Assembly: GCA_022800625.1 (NCBI GenBank)
Contig: JAAWQR010000018.1
Span: forward strand, 1 to 50,600
Length of the DNA stretch: 50,600 nucleotides
Direction: 5' to 3'
DNA from: Clostridiales bacterium
Lineage (GTDB): Bacteria > Bacillota > Clostridia > Oscillospirales > CAG-272
Of this stretch, positions 42,756 through 50,600 are shown one piece after another. The notes below the pieces were generated by a model. The model ran no database searches and was not told where the DNA came from. It saw only the letters and a program-made list of their open reading frames with translations. Both the position numbers and the translations under genes were made by a program. Within the stretch, counting starts at the first letter, position 1, and each line of letters opens with the position of its first letter.

Positions 42756-42789
42756 AGAAAAAGCCCTTGAAACACCAGTGTTTCAAGGG
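42756..42789 (-). terminator. Terminator of tRNA-Trp
   Basis: A perfect 12-bp stem CCCTTGAAACAC/GTGTTTCAAGGG (42764-42775 with 42778-42789), followed on the minus strand by CTTTTTCTT. It begins 12 bases after the tRNA 3' end. Confidence 0.9.
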
Positions 42790-42801
42790 ACTTTTTCACT
42801 T

Positions 42802-42874
42802 CAGGGGCACTAAGACTCGAACTCAGGACACGCGGTTTTGGAGACCGCTGCTCTACCAACTGAGCTATACCCCT
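42802..42874 (-). tRNA. tRNA-Trp (anticodon CCA)
   Basis: 73 bases. The acceptor stem pairs AGGGGTA with TGCCCCT (one G-T pair), D arm 'TAGCTCAGTTGGTAGAGCA', anticodon loop TCTCCAAAA with anticodon CCA, and T arm 'GAGTTCGAGTCTT'. The CCA end is not encoded. Confidence 0.96.
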
Positions 42875-42914
42875 ATGGTAACGCTGCAAATGACAATCAT
42901 TTCACAACGTTATC

Positions 42915-42943
42915 ATTTTATCATAATATTATTATGTTGTCAA
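42915..42943 (-). promoter_or_regulatory. Promoter of tRNA-Trp
   Basis: On the minus strand, TTGACA (42938-42943) and TAAAAT (42915-42920), 17-bp spacer, about 40 bases before the tRNA. Confidence 0.8.
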
Positions 42944-43041
42944 GTGCTTTTTCAAAGTTTTGTTAGGCTTGCATATTAAATTCTGCGCTTAAGATTGTGC
43001 GGCTTCATTATTTTTTATAACATGTTTTTGTCCGATCATAA

Positions 43042-44568
43042 CTACAGCTTAATTACCTTCGTTGCTACCTTTTCGCGGAATCGTACATCGTGTTCAACGA
43101 ACAGCATTGGCGGCTGATAATCAAGCAGTAATTTTTCGATCTGCATTCTTGAATAAACATCTATATAATTTAAAGGCTCGTCCCAAATGTATAGATGAGC
43201 AGGAGTCAGCAGACTTGAAGCAAGCAGTACTTTCTTCTTTTGTCCCTCCGAATAGTCCTGCATGTTTTTAAAAAACTGTTCCCGCTCAAAGTCAAGCTGT
43301 CTGAGTATTGTGCAAAACAGACTCCTGTCCAAATTATGATTCTCACAATATTCCGAAATTCCGCCTGCGAACCTAGATGTATCCTGATCGACATATGAGA
43401 TCACAAGTCCTGAAGCGACTTCACATATTCCCTCCTCTGAAAACTCAGCGTCTGTGCCGCGCAGCCCTGCTTTTTGTAAAATGCTCTTGATAACCGTGGA
43501 TTTACCGCACCCGTTTGCTCCGTGCAGTGCAACCCGTTCTCCCTTTGTTATCTGTAAAGACAGCTCAGAAAAAACAGGAGCATTTGCGTCAGCATATTGC
43601 AGACTGTAATTCTTGATATTTACCAGTGTATTCTTATGATGCACAAGATGAGTAAGCTTCAGACAGTCAGTGCGTTCCAAGTCCTGCAAAAGACCTTCTT
43701 TTTCTTCTATTTCACGATTTATTCTGTTTTCAAGCTGTTTTGTTCGGCTTTGCATCTTTTTTGTTTTTGTTCCGATATGTGCTCTTGCATTCACCGGTCG
43801 GTCATGCTCTTTTATGGGATCGATTCCTATTTTTGAACGCTCGCTTTTGTCTGCCCACTCTGAGGTGCGCTTTGCCGCCTGCTTTAGCTTTTTGATCTCT
43901 TTTCGATGCTTTTCATCTTCACCTGCGGCAAACTGATCTTTACGCTGTTTGTTTTCCCACCAGCTTGAGAAATTACCGCTCTGCACTTCAATCGTTTTTC
44001 TGTTCAGCGCAAGCACATGGTCGATGCAGGTATCAAGCAGATCGCGGTCATGGGAAACAAGAATAAATCCCCTCTTGTGAGCCAAATATTTTTTTACGCA
44101 TTCTCTTGCAGCAGAATCCAAATGATTTGTCGGCTCATCGATAAGCAAAAAGTCATTTTCACCTGAGAATAAAACTGCGAGCAAAATTTTTGTACGCTCT
44201 CCGAAACTCAGCGTATTATACGGTCTGTAAAGTATCTCCGCATCTTCATCGAGCTGAGACAGCTCACGTATCACACGCCATAATTCGCATTCGGTCTTTA
44301 TTTCATGAGCAAAATCGGCAGCCGAAAGTTCCATTTGGTATTCGGTGACCTCATATGGGAAATATTCAAATTTCACATTTGTGTCTATTGAGCCTTGATA
44401 CGGATACTTTCCCGAAAGCAAGTGTAAAAATGTGGTCTTTCCCTTGCCGTTTCGTCCAATAAAGCCTAACTTCCAGTCCGTGTCTACCGAAAACGACACG
44501 TTTTCAAATATGTTGTCAAAGCTTCCCTCATAACAAAAAGTAAGATTATTTACGCGTATTTGTGACAT
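43042..44568 (-). CDS. ABC-F ribosomal protection protein, Lsa-like
   Basis: 508 residues, two ABC ATPase domains without transmembrane segments. Domain 1: Walker A 'GRNGKGKTT', signature 'LSFGERTKILL', Walker B 'FLLIDEPTNHLD'. A linker rich in Lys/Arg/Glu (about 200-310) is the antibiotic-resistance interdomain loop. Domain 2: 'GANGCGKST', 'YSEGQKKKVLLAS', 'LYIWDEPLNYIDV'. The closing 'MLFVEHDVRF' is like the Lsa/Vga/Vml group, which displaces lincosamides, pleuromutilins and streptogramin A from the ribosome. The drug range cannot be predicted. AGGAGG precedes ATG 44568. Expression appears attenuated by the leader upstream. Confidence 0.92.
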   Translation of the reverse strand: MSQIRVNNLTFCYEGSFDNIFENVSFSVDTDWKLGFIGRNGKGKTTFLHLLSGKYPYQGSIDTNVKFEYFPYEVTEYQMELSAADFAHEIKTECELWRVIRELSQLDEDAEILYRPYNTLSFGERTKILLAVLFSGENDFLLIDEPTNHLDSAARECVKKYLAHKRGFILVSHDRDLLDTCIDHVLALNRKTIEVQSGNFSSWWENKQRKDQFAAGEDEKHRKEIKKLKQAAKRTSEWADKSERSKIGIDPIKEHDRPVNARAHIGTKTKKMQSRTKQLENRINREIEEKEGLLQDLERTDCLKLTHLVHHKNTLVNIKNYSLQYADANAPVFSELSLQITKGERVALHGANGCGKSTVIKSILQKAGLRGTDAEFSEEGICEVASGLVISYVDQDTSRFAGGISEYCENHNLDRSLFCTILRQLDFEREQFFKNMQDYSEGQKKKVLLASSLLTPAHLYIWDEPLNYIDVYSRMQIEKLLLDYQPPMLFVEHDVRFREKVATKVIKL

Positions 44569-44599
44569 ATACAGTCCTCCTTTTTGACCCCGTAAACGT

Positions 44600-44637
44600 A
44601 AAAAACGGGAGCCGTTTGCTGCCAAACAGTTCCCGTT
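44600..44637 (-). terminator. Attenuator terminator in the ABC-F leader
   Basis: A 15-bp imperfect stem (AACGGGAACTGTTTG with CAAACGGCTCCCGTT on the minus strand, loop GCAG) followed by a T run, about 30 bases before the ABC-F start codon. It lies between the leader ORF and the resistance gene, as in drug-inducible ABC-F genes. Confidence 0.88.
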
Positions 44638-44806
44638 ATATACTTATAACCTAATAAATCAGAGGGTCGGCGTACAATTGCCGCTTATCAAAAAAATGCG
44701 CACAGAAAAAGAGAGGTTATGAGTACATAATCCACTTTTGGCAACATGATAAAACAGTATGAGTATGTTACTCTCCTGCTATTAGCTTCATGTAATCAAA
44801 AGTAAA

Positions 44807-44818
44807 TTATTTGCTCAT
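44807..44818 (-). CDS. Three-residue leader ORF (Met-Ser-Lys) of the ABC-F gene
   Basis: ATG AGC AAA TAA on the minus strand, preceded by a strong GAGGAGAGG ribosome site and lying about 23 bases after the predicted transcript start. A ribosome stalled here by an antibiotic could change folding of the downstream leader and prevent the terminator at 44600-44637. AGAGAGG-complementary sequence near 44710 (CCTCTC on the minus strand) could pair with the ribosome site of this ORF in the off state. Confidence 0.65.
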   Translation of the reverse strand: MSK

Positions 44819-44847
44819 TTTTACACCTCTCCTCTTTCGTTTTTTAC

Positions 44848-44876
44848 ATTGTATCATATCTCGCAGATAATGTCAA
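44848..44876 (-). promoter_or_regulatory. Promoter of the ABC-F transcription unit
   Basis: On the minus strand, TTGACA (44871-44876) and TACAAT (44848-44853) with a 17-bp spacer. This gives a leader of about 270 bases. The 185 bp between this promoter and the MazG-like gene (44877-45062) contains no gene I can support. Confidence 0.88.
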
Positions 44877-45062
44877 GAGATTTGGCTGCGGTTAAAAAAA
44901 TGCAAACACCGGCCTTATTTTACGGCAAGGTTATGATTTTTGTTTATCTGTCCAAAAGCGATACAGGTGTTCCATTATATATTGATGTACATCATTTTCA
45001 TTCATTTCATCTGTATATACTTCCATTTGAAACAGTTTGGGATACTATAATGATATTAAAGC

Positions 45063-45380
45063 CTATTTGCTTTCTTCAAATTTAATGTTAGTATTATATT
45101 TTAGGTTGTTAATCGCTTCTTTATCCTTTATTGTTTGCTCAAGATCAATACCGTAGCAGTTTGCAAGAGCAATGCAGTAATACATCACATCCCAAATTTC
45201 TTCATCAATCGTTTCTTTTACTGTCTCGGACTGCGACCTTAAAGAAACTTTTCTTATGGCTCTCGATAACTCGCCGACTTCTTCTGAAAGCTTCAGGAAA
45301 TAGTCTTTGGCAGCCTTAGGATTATAATCTTTAGACATAATATAATTCTGCAAATATTTAATTGTAGTTTTGCCTTCCAT
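45063..45380 (-). CDS. MazG-like nucleotide pyrophosphohydrolase
   Basis: 105 residues, one all-alpha NTP-PPase domain. 'FLKLSEEVGELSRAIRK' has the first E-E-x-x-E metal motif and 'IDEEIWDVMYYCIALAN' the E-x-x-D motif. Such proteins hydrolyse (d)NTPs to monophosphates and clear damaged nucleotides. The short length fits the MazG-like/RS21 group rather than full MazG. ATG 45380 has GGAGG five bases upstream, which rules out the longer frame. Confidence 0.85.
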   Translation of the reverse strand: MEGKTTIKYLQNYIMSKDYNPKAAKDYFLKLSEEVGELSRAIRKVSLRSQSETVKETIDEEIWDVMYYCIALANCYGIDLEQTIKDKEAINNLKYNTNIKFEESK

Positions 45381-45441
45381 CGAAACCTCCGAAGAAAAAT
45401 TCTTTTTATTTAGCATATCATACTTATGCTCAGAAAACAAT

Positions 45442-45489
45442 ATCGCAAATTCAACAAATTTTGTCGTGCAAATTTGTTGAATTTGCGAT
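45442..45489. repeat. Perfect 20-bp inverted repeat between tex and the MazG-like gene
   Basis: 45442-45461 and 45470-45489 are exact inverse complements (arms starting ATCGCAAATTCAAC) with an eight-base loop. On the minus strand it is followed by ATTGTTTTCT, so it may terminate tex transcripts, or it may act in the 5' region of the MazG-like gene. Confidence 0.7.
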
Positions 45490-45586
45490 GTAAAATAATT
45501 CAGAGTTTTGAGTCTCAGATCTGAAGATATAATAAAGCCTTAATTTTAAACAGCCGTTAATTAGCAATGAGTTTTCTGTGCTCTGC

Positions 45587-47737
45587 TCACAGTCCTTTCA
45601 TCGTTAGTCCGATCCTTCCGCGGGCGCGGTCAATGCTGAGTACACGAACCTTTACCTGCATACCGACGGACAGAACCTCCGACGGATGCTTTATAAATCT
45701 GTCGGATATCTCCGATATATGGACAAGTCCGTCCTGATGAACTCCGATATCGACAAAAGCGCCGAAATCTATAACGTTTCTTACAACGCCCGAAAGTTCC
45801 GTTCCCTCGGTCAGCTCATCTATTGAGAGCACCCTCTCCTTAAGTTGCGGAGGCGGAAGCTCGTCTCTCACGTCGCGTCCCGGTTTCATAAGCTCGCCTA
45901 CGATATCACGCAAGGTAGGCTCTCCGCAGCCAAGCTCGCTTGCGGTAGCAGAAAGTCCGCATTCCTTAACCTTTGAATCAAGCTCAGCAAGTCTGCTGCA
46001 ACGCACATCATCTTCGGTAAAACCGAATTTTGCAAGCAGCGCCTTTGCGATCCCGTATGATTCGGGGTGAACTCCCGTGAAATCAAGCACTTCGGGAGAA
46101 TCCGTGACTCTGAGAAATCCCGCCGCCTGCTCGTACGCTTTAGCTCCGAATCTCGGAACCTTTAAAACTTCTGCTCTTGTCTCAAACGCGCCGTTTTTCT
46201 CACGGTACTTTACAATATTTTTAGCGGATGTAAGATTTATCCCCGAAATATATGATAAAAGCGAATAGGATGCGGTGTTCAGATCAACGCCGACTGAGTT
46301 TACGCAATCCTCTACAACGCCTGTAAGTGCGGCGTCAAGAAGCGATACTTTCATGTCATGCTGGTACTGACCGACTCCGATCGATTTCGGATCTATTTTA
46401 ACAAGCTCGGCAAGCGGATCCTGAAGTCTTCTTGCAATTGATACTGCGGAACGCTGAGTAACATCAAAATCGGGGAATTCCTCCGCTCCGAGCTTTGATG
46501 CAGAATAAACTGACGCGCCTGCTTCAGACACGATTATATACTTAGTATCGGTCTTCATATCGGAAAGCAGTGAAGCTATGAACATCTCGCTTTCTCCCGA
46601 TGCCGTTCCGTTTCCGATCGCCACAACGTCAACGCCGTATTTTTTTATCAGCCCTTCGACGACCTTGCGTGATTCTGCGATTTTCTCATGAGGCTTTGTC
46701 GGATAGATAACCGCAGTATCAACAACAGCGCCTGTCGGCGTAATTACGGCAAGCTTACAGCCTGTACGGTATCCGGGATCATATCCGAGCACCGTTTTTC
46801 CCTTGAGCGGAGCCTGCATCAGCAGTCCCCTCAAATTCTGTGAAAAAAGTCCTATTGCAGACTGCTCCGCTGAGTCGAACAGCTCCGCTCTGATCTCACG
46901 TTCTATCGACGGCGCGATAAGTCTGTCGTAGCTGTCCTCAACCGTTGCTGTCATAAGCTGCAACGCAGGAGATCTTCTGTCTGTTACTACTTTATCTTCA
47001 ATATACCTTATAATGCTTTCTTTTGAAACCGTTACCGAAACACGGAGAACTCCCTCTTTCTCGCCGCGGTTCAAAGCCAGCACGCGGTGATGCGGAATCT
47101 TCGCCGTACTTTCGCTGTACTCGTAGTACTGCTCGTATACAGGTCCGTCTGAAAGTTTTTTAGATTCTATCATGCCGAGCTTCATTGTAAGAGCACGAAC
47201 GCCTCGTCTGATCTCAGCATTATCTGAAATTTCCTCCGCAATAATATCGCATGCGCCTGCAATTGCAGCTTTGATGTCGGGAACATCCTTTTCTTCGTTT
47301 ACAAAAGCTGCGGCTACACCATCAATTCCACCACCGTATGATTTTTTCTGAGCTAATATTTCCTTTGCAAGTTCTTCAAGTCCGCGCTCTCTTGCTACAG
47401 ATGCACGGGTGCGTCTTTTCGGACGGAACGGGCGGTAAATGTCGTCGATCTCCGTCAAAGTCTCAGCCGCGTCAAGCGCCGTGCTTACCTCGTCTGTCAT
47501 CTTTTCCTGCGATTCAATGAGAGAGCGAACCTCTGAGCGTCGTTCCTCAAGATTTCTGAGGTATGTAAGTCTCTCCGTTATACGCCGTAACTGCTCGTCG
47601 TCAAGACCTCCCGTTGCTTCCTTGCGGTAACGCGATATAAACGGTACGGTATTACCCGCATCAAGCAGCTCAACTGCCGCGTCGATACGGCTTTGCTTTA
47701 TATTCAGCTCGGAGGCAAGTCTTTCGTTTATTGTCAT
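45587..47737 (-). CDS. tex: Tex family RNA-binding transcriptional accessory protein
   Basis: 716 residues, full length. An N-terminal Tex domain ('IKQSRIDAAVELLDAGNTVPFISRYRKE'), a YqgF-like RNase H fold (about 315-440, 'VLGYDPGYRTGCKLAVI'), helix-hairpin-helix region ('VGVDLNTASYSLLSYISGIN', 'FETRAEVLKVPRFGAKAYEQAAGF') and a C-terminal S1 domain ('GTELSGVVRNVIDFGAFVDIGVHQDGLVHIS'). Tex binds nucleic acid and influences transcription; its exact role varies. ATG 47737 has GGAG six bases upstream, supplied by repeat family 2. Confidence 0.95.
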   Translation of the reverse strand: MTINERLASELNIKQSRIDAAVELLDAGNTVPFISRYRKEATGGLDDEQLRRITERLTYLRNLEERRSEVRSLIESQEKMTDEVSTALDAAETLTEIDDIYRPFRPKRRTRASVARERGLEELAKEILAQKKSYGGGIDGVAAAFVNEEKDVPDIKAAIAGACDIIAEEISDNAEIRRGVRALTMKLGMIESKKLSDGPVYEQYYEYSESTAKIPHHRVLALNRGEKEGVLRVSVTVSKESIIRYIEDKVVTDRRSPALQLMTATVEDSYDRLIAPSIEREIRAELFDSAEQSAIGLFSQNLRGLLMQAPLKGKTVLGYDPGYRTGCKLAVITPTGAVVDTAVIYPTKPHEKIAESRKVVEGLIKKYGVDVVAIGNGTASGESEMFIASLLSDMKTDTKYIIVSEAGASVYSASKLGAEEFPDFDVTQRSAVSIARRLQDPLAELVKIDPKSIGVGQYQHDMKVSLLDAALTGVVEDCVNSVGVDLNTASYSLLSYISGINLTSAKNIVKYREKNGAFETRAEVLKVPRFGAKAYEQAAGFLRVTDSPEVLDFTGVHPESYGIAKALLAKFGFTEDDVRCSRLAELDSKVKECGLSATASELGCGEPTLRDIVGELMKPGRDVRDELPPPQLKERVLSIDELTEGTELSGVVRNVIDFGAFVDIGVHQDGLVHISEISDRFIKHPSEVLSVGMQVKVRVLSIDRARGRIGLTMKGL

Positions 47738-47907
47738 ATATAACTCCATTCCGCCGCCAAAGCGGCGGCATAAACAGTAATGATTTCTCATATGTTTCCG
47801 AAGAAACAAAAATAGGGTAGATCCAATTTATAAGGAGAATTTGGGCGTGAGACAGGTGCGCTTCGACACAAGCTAAACATATCTTTCACGCTATTTTCCC
47901 CTTTCCG
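47738..47907 (-). repeat. Dispersed repeat family 2, copy B
   Basis: Fills the gap between the PHP stop codon and the tex start. On the minus strand: AG-rich start then AATAGCGTGAAAG, TCACGCCCAAATTCT, CTACCCTATTTTTGTTTC, CGGAAAC, then the hairpin GCCGCCGC/GGCGGCGG and AATGGAG, six bases before ATG. The last part is nearly identical to copy A. A frame starting at GTG in the first part reads for 33 codons. Confidence 0.7.
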
Positions 47908-47920
47908 GTTTAATCAGATA

Positions 47921-48604
47921 TTATCTTATTTCGCTGTCGTTAAAAACCGTGTGCTTTTTTGATTTCAGGATACGGACAAGCTCGGTGCCGCTTTCTATCG
48001 GTGCGTCAGTCAAGATTCCCGCTTTAGGCACGTGATGCGGATCATGATGGTCAGTTCCCGCCGTCATGATAACGTGTCCGTCACTGTTATAAAAATCGGC
48101 GAGGGCACGTGCGACAGCGTTACGGGACTCCCACTCGGGATGAGAATTTACCACTTCGTATCCGTCGACAAATCCATGCTCTATCATCTTGATTCCGTTG
48201 CGCATCGGATGAGCCTGAATAAAGAGACAGCCGCGGGAATTAAAGTATTTATGCAGATCAGGCAGAGACATATCGAAAATGTCGGGAATTCCAAGCATGA
48301 TATCTCTCGTCAGCTCTCCGAGAATAAGGTATTCGTTGGAATTCTCATTTGTTTTAAGCTCAGCTCCCGTAATTATGTTTATCTTACCGTTCGCGGCATT
48401 TCTTGCAATATCCGCGGCGCGGAAAAATCCCTCAACAAATTCCGCATAGGACCTCTCTCCCTTATGATTCGGCGAAAAATGATTGGTTATCACAAGTGAA
48501 GTATATCCGCAGTCTATGTATTTTTTTACTGTATCAGCTCCGCACTCAGACGCGCAGCCTGAAGCCTCGCTTGTATGGCAGTGCAGATCGGTCTTGTATT
48601 TCAT
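47921..48604 (-). CDS. PHP-domain phosphoesterase
   Basis: 227 residues. The metal site is clear: 'DLHCHTSEASGCASE' (HxH), 'LVITNHF' (H), 'AGAELKTNEN'-type glutamate, 'CLFIQAHPMRN' (H) and 'MTAGTDHHDPHHV' (D-H). PHP proteins hydrolyse phosphoester bonds (histidinol phosphate, nucleotides and other substrates); the substrate is not evident. ATG 48604 has GAGG seven bases upstream; the longer frame comes from repeat family 1. It precedes tex by 183 bp, occupied by copy B. Confidence 0.88.
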   Translation of the reverse strand: MKYKTDLHCHTSEASGCASECGADTVKKYIDCGYTSLVITNHFSPNHKGERSYAEFVEGFFRAADIARNAANGKINIITGAELKTNENSNEYLILGELTRDIMLGIPDIFDMSLPDLHKYFNSRGCLFIQAHPMRNGIKMIEHGFVDGYEVVNSHPEWESRNAVARALADFYNSDGHVIMTAGTDHHDPHHVPKAGILTDAPIESGTELVRILKSKKHTVFNDSEIR

Positions 48605-48636
48605 TGGTATGCCTCTTCTCTCCTTATGGTTTATGG

Positions 48637-48750
48637 CGGTTTCGTTATAGGCGAAATTCGCTCTGTGTCTTCGGCAAATCTTGCCCGCGAAAGTCACAGA
48701 GCATGTCTGAAAACAGCTAACATACGCCTCGGCGCATTTTATTTTCAGAC
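48637..48750 (-). repeat. Dispersed repeat family 1, copy 2
   Basis: 114 bp aligned with 37486-37614. It keeps GTCTGAAAA/TTTTCAGAC ends (48704-48712 with 48742-48750) and the GGCGAAATTCGC box, and can fold into a hairpin CTCTGTG/CACAGAG with CTT/AAG and CGGCAA/TTGCC above. It lacks about 12 bases of the loop present in copy 1. It starts 33 bases before the PHP start codon. Confidence 0.7.
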
Positions 48751-49116
48751 TCAATCCTATGTTTTAATATCAATAAAAAATCATGTTTTTGCCGCGCAGA
48801 TCATCCGTCGGCATTAACATGAACATCATAGCAAATTATAACTCTCATGTCAAGTGAAATGGATAATAAAAAGCTTTAAAGTAAAAGCCAATGCAGTTTC
48901 CGTCATTGTTTCGCTTTGTAATACGGTTAAGATCATCGGCATACTGACCGATGATTGTATGTATGGATCTGCACCCCCCTGCTCCGATATTATAGATTAT
49001 AATATATTCCGACTTGAAGAACTTTAACTGTGATTTCAAAGCCGCCGCGAGATATATGCCGAAGGCGAGTTTAGAATGCGAGAGTGAAGCAGCTGTTGTA
49101 ACTACTGCAAAGGCAT
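48751..49116. other. Intergenic region upstream of the PHP gene
   Basis: No gene I can support. A 64-codon frame on the minus strand (48845-49039) has no clear ribosome site and no family features. Confidence 0.4.
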
Positions 49117-49500
49117 CTACAAAATTCCTTCAAGAGAGAACGTTTCGGATTCAGAAAGCTTTGTGAGCTTCTCTGAGAAAGCTGTTAAGTAAACTTTGTA
49201 TAGTCCGATATCTCCCGATTCAAACGCTGCCTGTGTTAATTTCATGGAAATATCAATATCGTCTGATTCTTTCCGACTTATGCTCAAGCAAAGCAAAAAT
49301 CGGTGATCTTCCCATTTTCTCTCAATATTTTGAAGAATGGAATTCGCATCATCCGAGATTGTGTCATCGGTAATCATACTTTCCAATGTATTAATTTCAA
49401 GGATCATGTCTTCTATTATATTTTTTGTGCTGACAGATGTGTATATAACTAATGTGAATGTGAGCAAAAACGCCATACATGCAGAAATAAAAATTTTCAT
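49117..49500 (-). CDS. DUF4363 protein
   Basis: 127 residues. An N-terminal transmembrane helix (about 4-22) then a helical extracytoplasmic domain with 'RKWEDHRFLLCLSISRKESDDIDISM' and a 'FESGDIGLYKVYLTAFSEKLTKL' segment, as in DUF4363 proteins. These are regularly encoded right after DUF421 genes in Clostridia; function unknown. AAAGGAAA precedes the ATG. It lies 61 bp downstream of the DUF421 gene. Confidence 0.8.
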   Translation of the reverse strand: MKIFISACMAFLLTFTLVIYTSVSTKNIIEDMILEINTLESMITDDTISDDANSILQNIERKWEDHRFLLCLSISRKESDDIDISMKLTQAAFESGDIGLYKVYLTAFSEKLTKLSESETFSLEGIL

Positions 49501-49561
49501 AATTTAAGTTTCCTTTTTGCAGATGGAATTGCACCATATATAATGTATATAATGCAGATTC

Positions 49562-50302
49562 TCAAATTTCTCTTTTCTTTTTCTTGTATTCAGGAGACAG
49601 ATGAAGTTCTTTTTCTATCGTATGCGACGTTCCCTCTTTTTTTAGATATAAATTTATTTTTCCGGAGTCGTCAACGGTCATAAGAAAAATCGAATCAAGG
49701 CTGATTTCTTTATTTGATAAAAAATCTTTGAGCCATTTCATGTTTTTGCCTGCAAGCTGCATTGCCGACGAATCTGTTTTTCCGTCAATAACTATCGGAT
49801 GAGCGCTGCCGGGCTCTTTGGTTTTGATAGCAAGCTCTGACGGAGTTATCGGAGAGGATTCTGATTTCATTAAAACTGAAATTTTTCCGTTTTCCTCGAG
49901 GTAGGCATATTCGACGTCTGCAATATTAAACGCTCCCTTTTGACGAAGCTCTCCCAAAAGTTCTTCAATATCAAGCCTGTTTTTTGCGAGCGCTTCTCCA
50001 TTAAGCTTTCCGTGAGATATAATCAGAGCAGGCGAACCGCTGAACATTTTTTTAAAAGCGTGGCTTTTTGTCTGCAAAAATGAAAAAATAACTTCGAGAG
50101 ATATAAGAAGGATTATCGGTACTATTGCATGAGACAGCGGTGCGTCTTTATCGGATATCGGTATCACGGCAAGCTCTGAGAGCATGAATGTAATTGCGAG
50201 TTCGGAAATTTGCAGCTCGCCGATCTGACGCTTTCCGGTGAGACGCATTGCCGCTATCAATATGATATATATAATAAAGGTTCTCAGAAATACAGTTATC
50301 AT
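49562..50302 (-). CDS. DUF421 (YetF-like) membrane protein
   Basis: 246 residues. Three transmembrane helices in the first 90 residues ('MRLTGKRQIGELQISELAITFMLSELAVIPI' is the family signature), then the two-part YetF cytoplasmic domain ('PALIISHGKLNGEALAKNRLDIEELLGELRQKG' and 'ADVEYAYLEENGKISVLMK') and a charged C-terminal extension. Role unknown; some relatives are sporulation-associated. ATG 50302 is chosen because GGAGG lies about seven bases upstream. Confidence 0.9.
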   Translation of the reverse strand: MITVFLRTFIIYIILIAAMRLTGKRQIGELQISELAITFMLSELAVIPISDKDAPLSHAIVPIILLISLEVIFSFLQTKSHAFKKMFSGSPALIISHGKLNGEALAKNRLDIEELLGELRQKGAFNIADVEYAYLEENGKISVLMKSESSPITPSELAIKTKEPGSAHPIVIDGKTDSSAMQLAGKNMKWLKDFLSNKEISLDSIFLMTVDDSGKINLYLKKEGTSHTIEKELHLSPEYKKKKREI

Positions 50303-50521
50303 TATTTCCTCCGCACATATCCCGATGGAAAAATAAATCAAATATATTATTGGATGATATAAAAAAATTATTCGCATTTTTGCATTTTGAGGCAATAAAC
50401 AATGGAAAAGCAATAACTAAAACGGCTTAAAACAGAGATAAAAGTATTGGGAGAGAAAGGGGGAATCAGGTATAGAGGGGAAGTGGGATAAAAAAATATT
50501 GAAAAAGATTAAAAAAAGGTA

Positions 50522-50550
50522 TTGACAAGTGGAGGAGAAAGTGGTATACT
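50522..50550 (+). promoter_or_regulatory. Strong outward promoter, probably of an rRNA or tRNA operon
   Basis: TTGACA (50522-50527) and TATACT (50545-50550), 17-bp spacer, preceded by an A/T tract region (50486-50520) that resembles an UP element. The sequence after the predicted start has no ribosome site or start codon to the end of the window, which fits a stable-RNA operon beginning outside it. Confidence 0.6.
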
Positions 50551-50600
50551 ATTAAAGCTGTCGCGGAGAGCGGTGCTGAGAAAGGCTGCTGAGCGAAGCA

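Noticed and set aside
48845-49039. 64-codon minus-strand frame
   Set aside because: No clear ribosome site, no homology I recognise, and composition like the surrounding intergenic DNA.

Overview
The window looks like a chromosomal segment of a gut-type Clostridia (Bacillota), most likely Oscillospirales/Ruminococcaceae. The evidence is sigma-A promoters with near-consensus boxes at 17-bp spacing, strong AGGAGG-type ribosome sites, Gram-positive surface proteins (VanY, HtrA, a DivIVA-like protein, lipoproteins), an ABC-F antibiotic-resistance factor behind an attenuator, and the protein families themselves. I see no insertion sequence, prophage or CRISPR array.

Layout. 1-375 is an intergenic block packed with short perfect hairpins. 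376-5900 holds accessory genes (flippase, F420-ligase-like protein, two membrane proteins, a lipoprotein, an acetyltransferase) and tRNA-Leu. 6058-8554 is the rpmG-secE-nusG-rplK-rplA operon on the minus strand; rplJ-rplL do not follow it. 8665-10158 has an XRE regulator facing a lipoprotein gene across a 38-bp perfect palindrome, then a TM2 protein. 10302-14445 is rpsO, pnp and a VanY-type carboxypeptidase. 14630-22617 is htrA, two two-component systems and a membrane glycosyltransferase. 22708-25770 is a substrate-binding protein/permease/ATPase ABC operon of the TrpXYZ type, with an almost palindromic promoter.

The most remarkable part is the minus-strand block from 42087 down to 26261. 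It reads: a membrane diguanylate cyclase broken by a one-base frameshift; then, behind a terminator-like hairpin, VTC-domain polyphosphate polymerase - DUF4956 - CotH kinase - anchored glycoside hydrolase - HEAT-repeat protein - GT2 synthase - DivIVA-like coiled coil - EAL protein - REC/HD-GYP - HPt - hybrid histidine kinase. I read it as one roughly 14-kb transcription unit. It couples an exopolysaccharide (or polyphosphate-modified polymer) machine to a complete phosphorelay (hybrid kinase to HPt to REC) whose output is c-di-GMP hydrolysis. The combination is not one I can name.

The right end has tRNA-Trp, an Lsa-like ABC-F gene with a three-codon leader ORF and attenuator, a MazG-like protein, tex, a PHP phosphoesterase, a DUF421/DUF4363 pair, and a strong outward promoter that probably starts an rRNA or tRNA operon beyond the window.

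Two families of dispersed, structured repeats run through the window. Family 2 occurs before the F420-ligase-like gene, tex and the DUF4956 gene, with a remnant after the ABC operon. Family 1 occurs before the glycoside hydrolase and PHP genes. Both sit just upstream of start codons, and the family 2 full copies supply the Shine-Dalgarno at a fixed distance. Repeat alignments were made by eye; all functions are inferred from sequence features without database searches.
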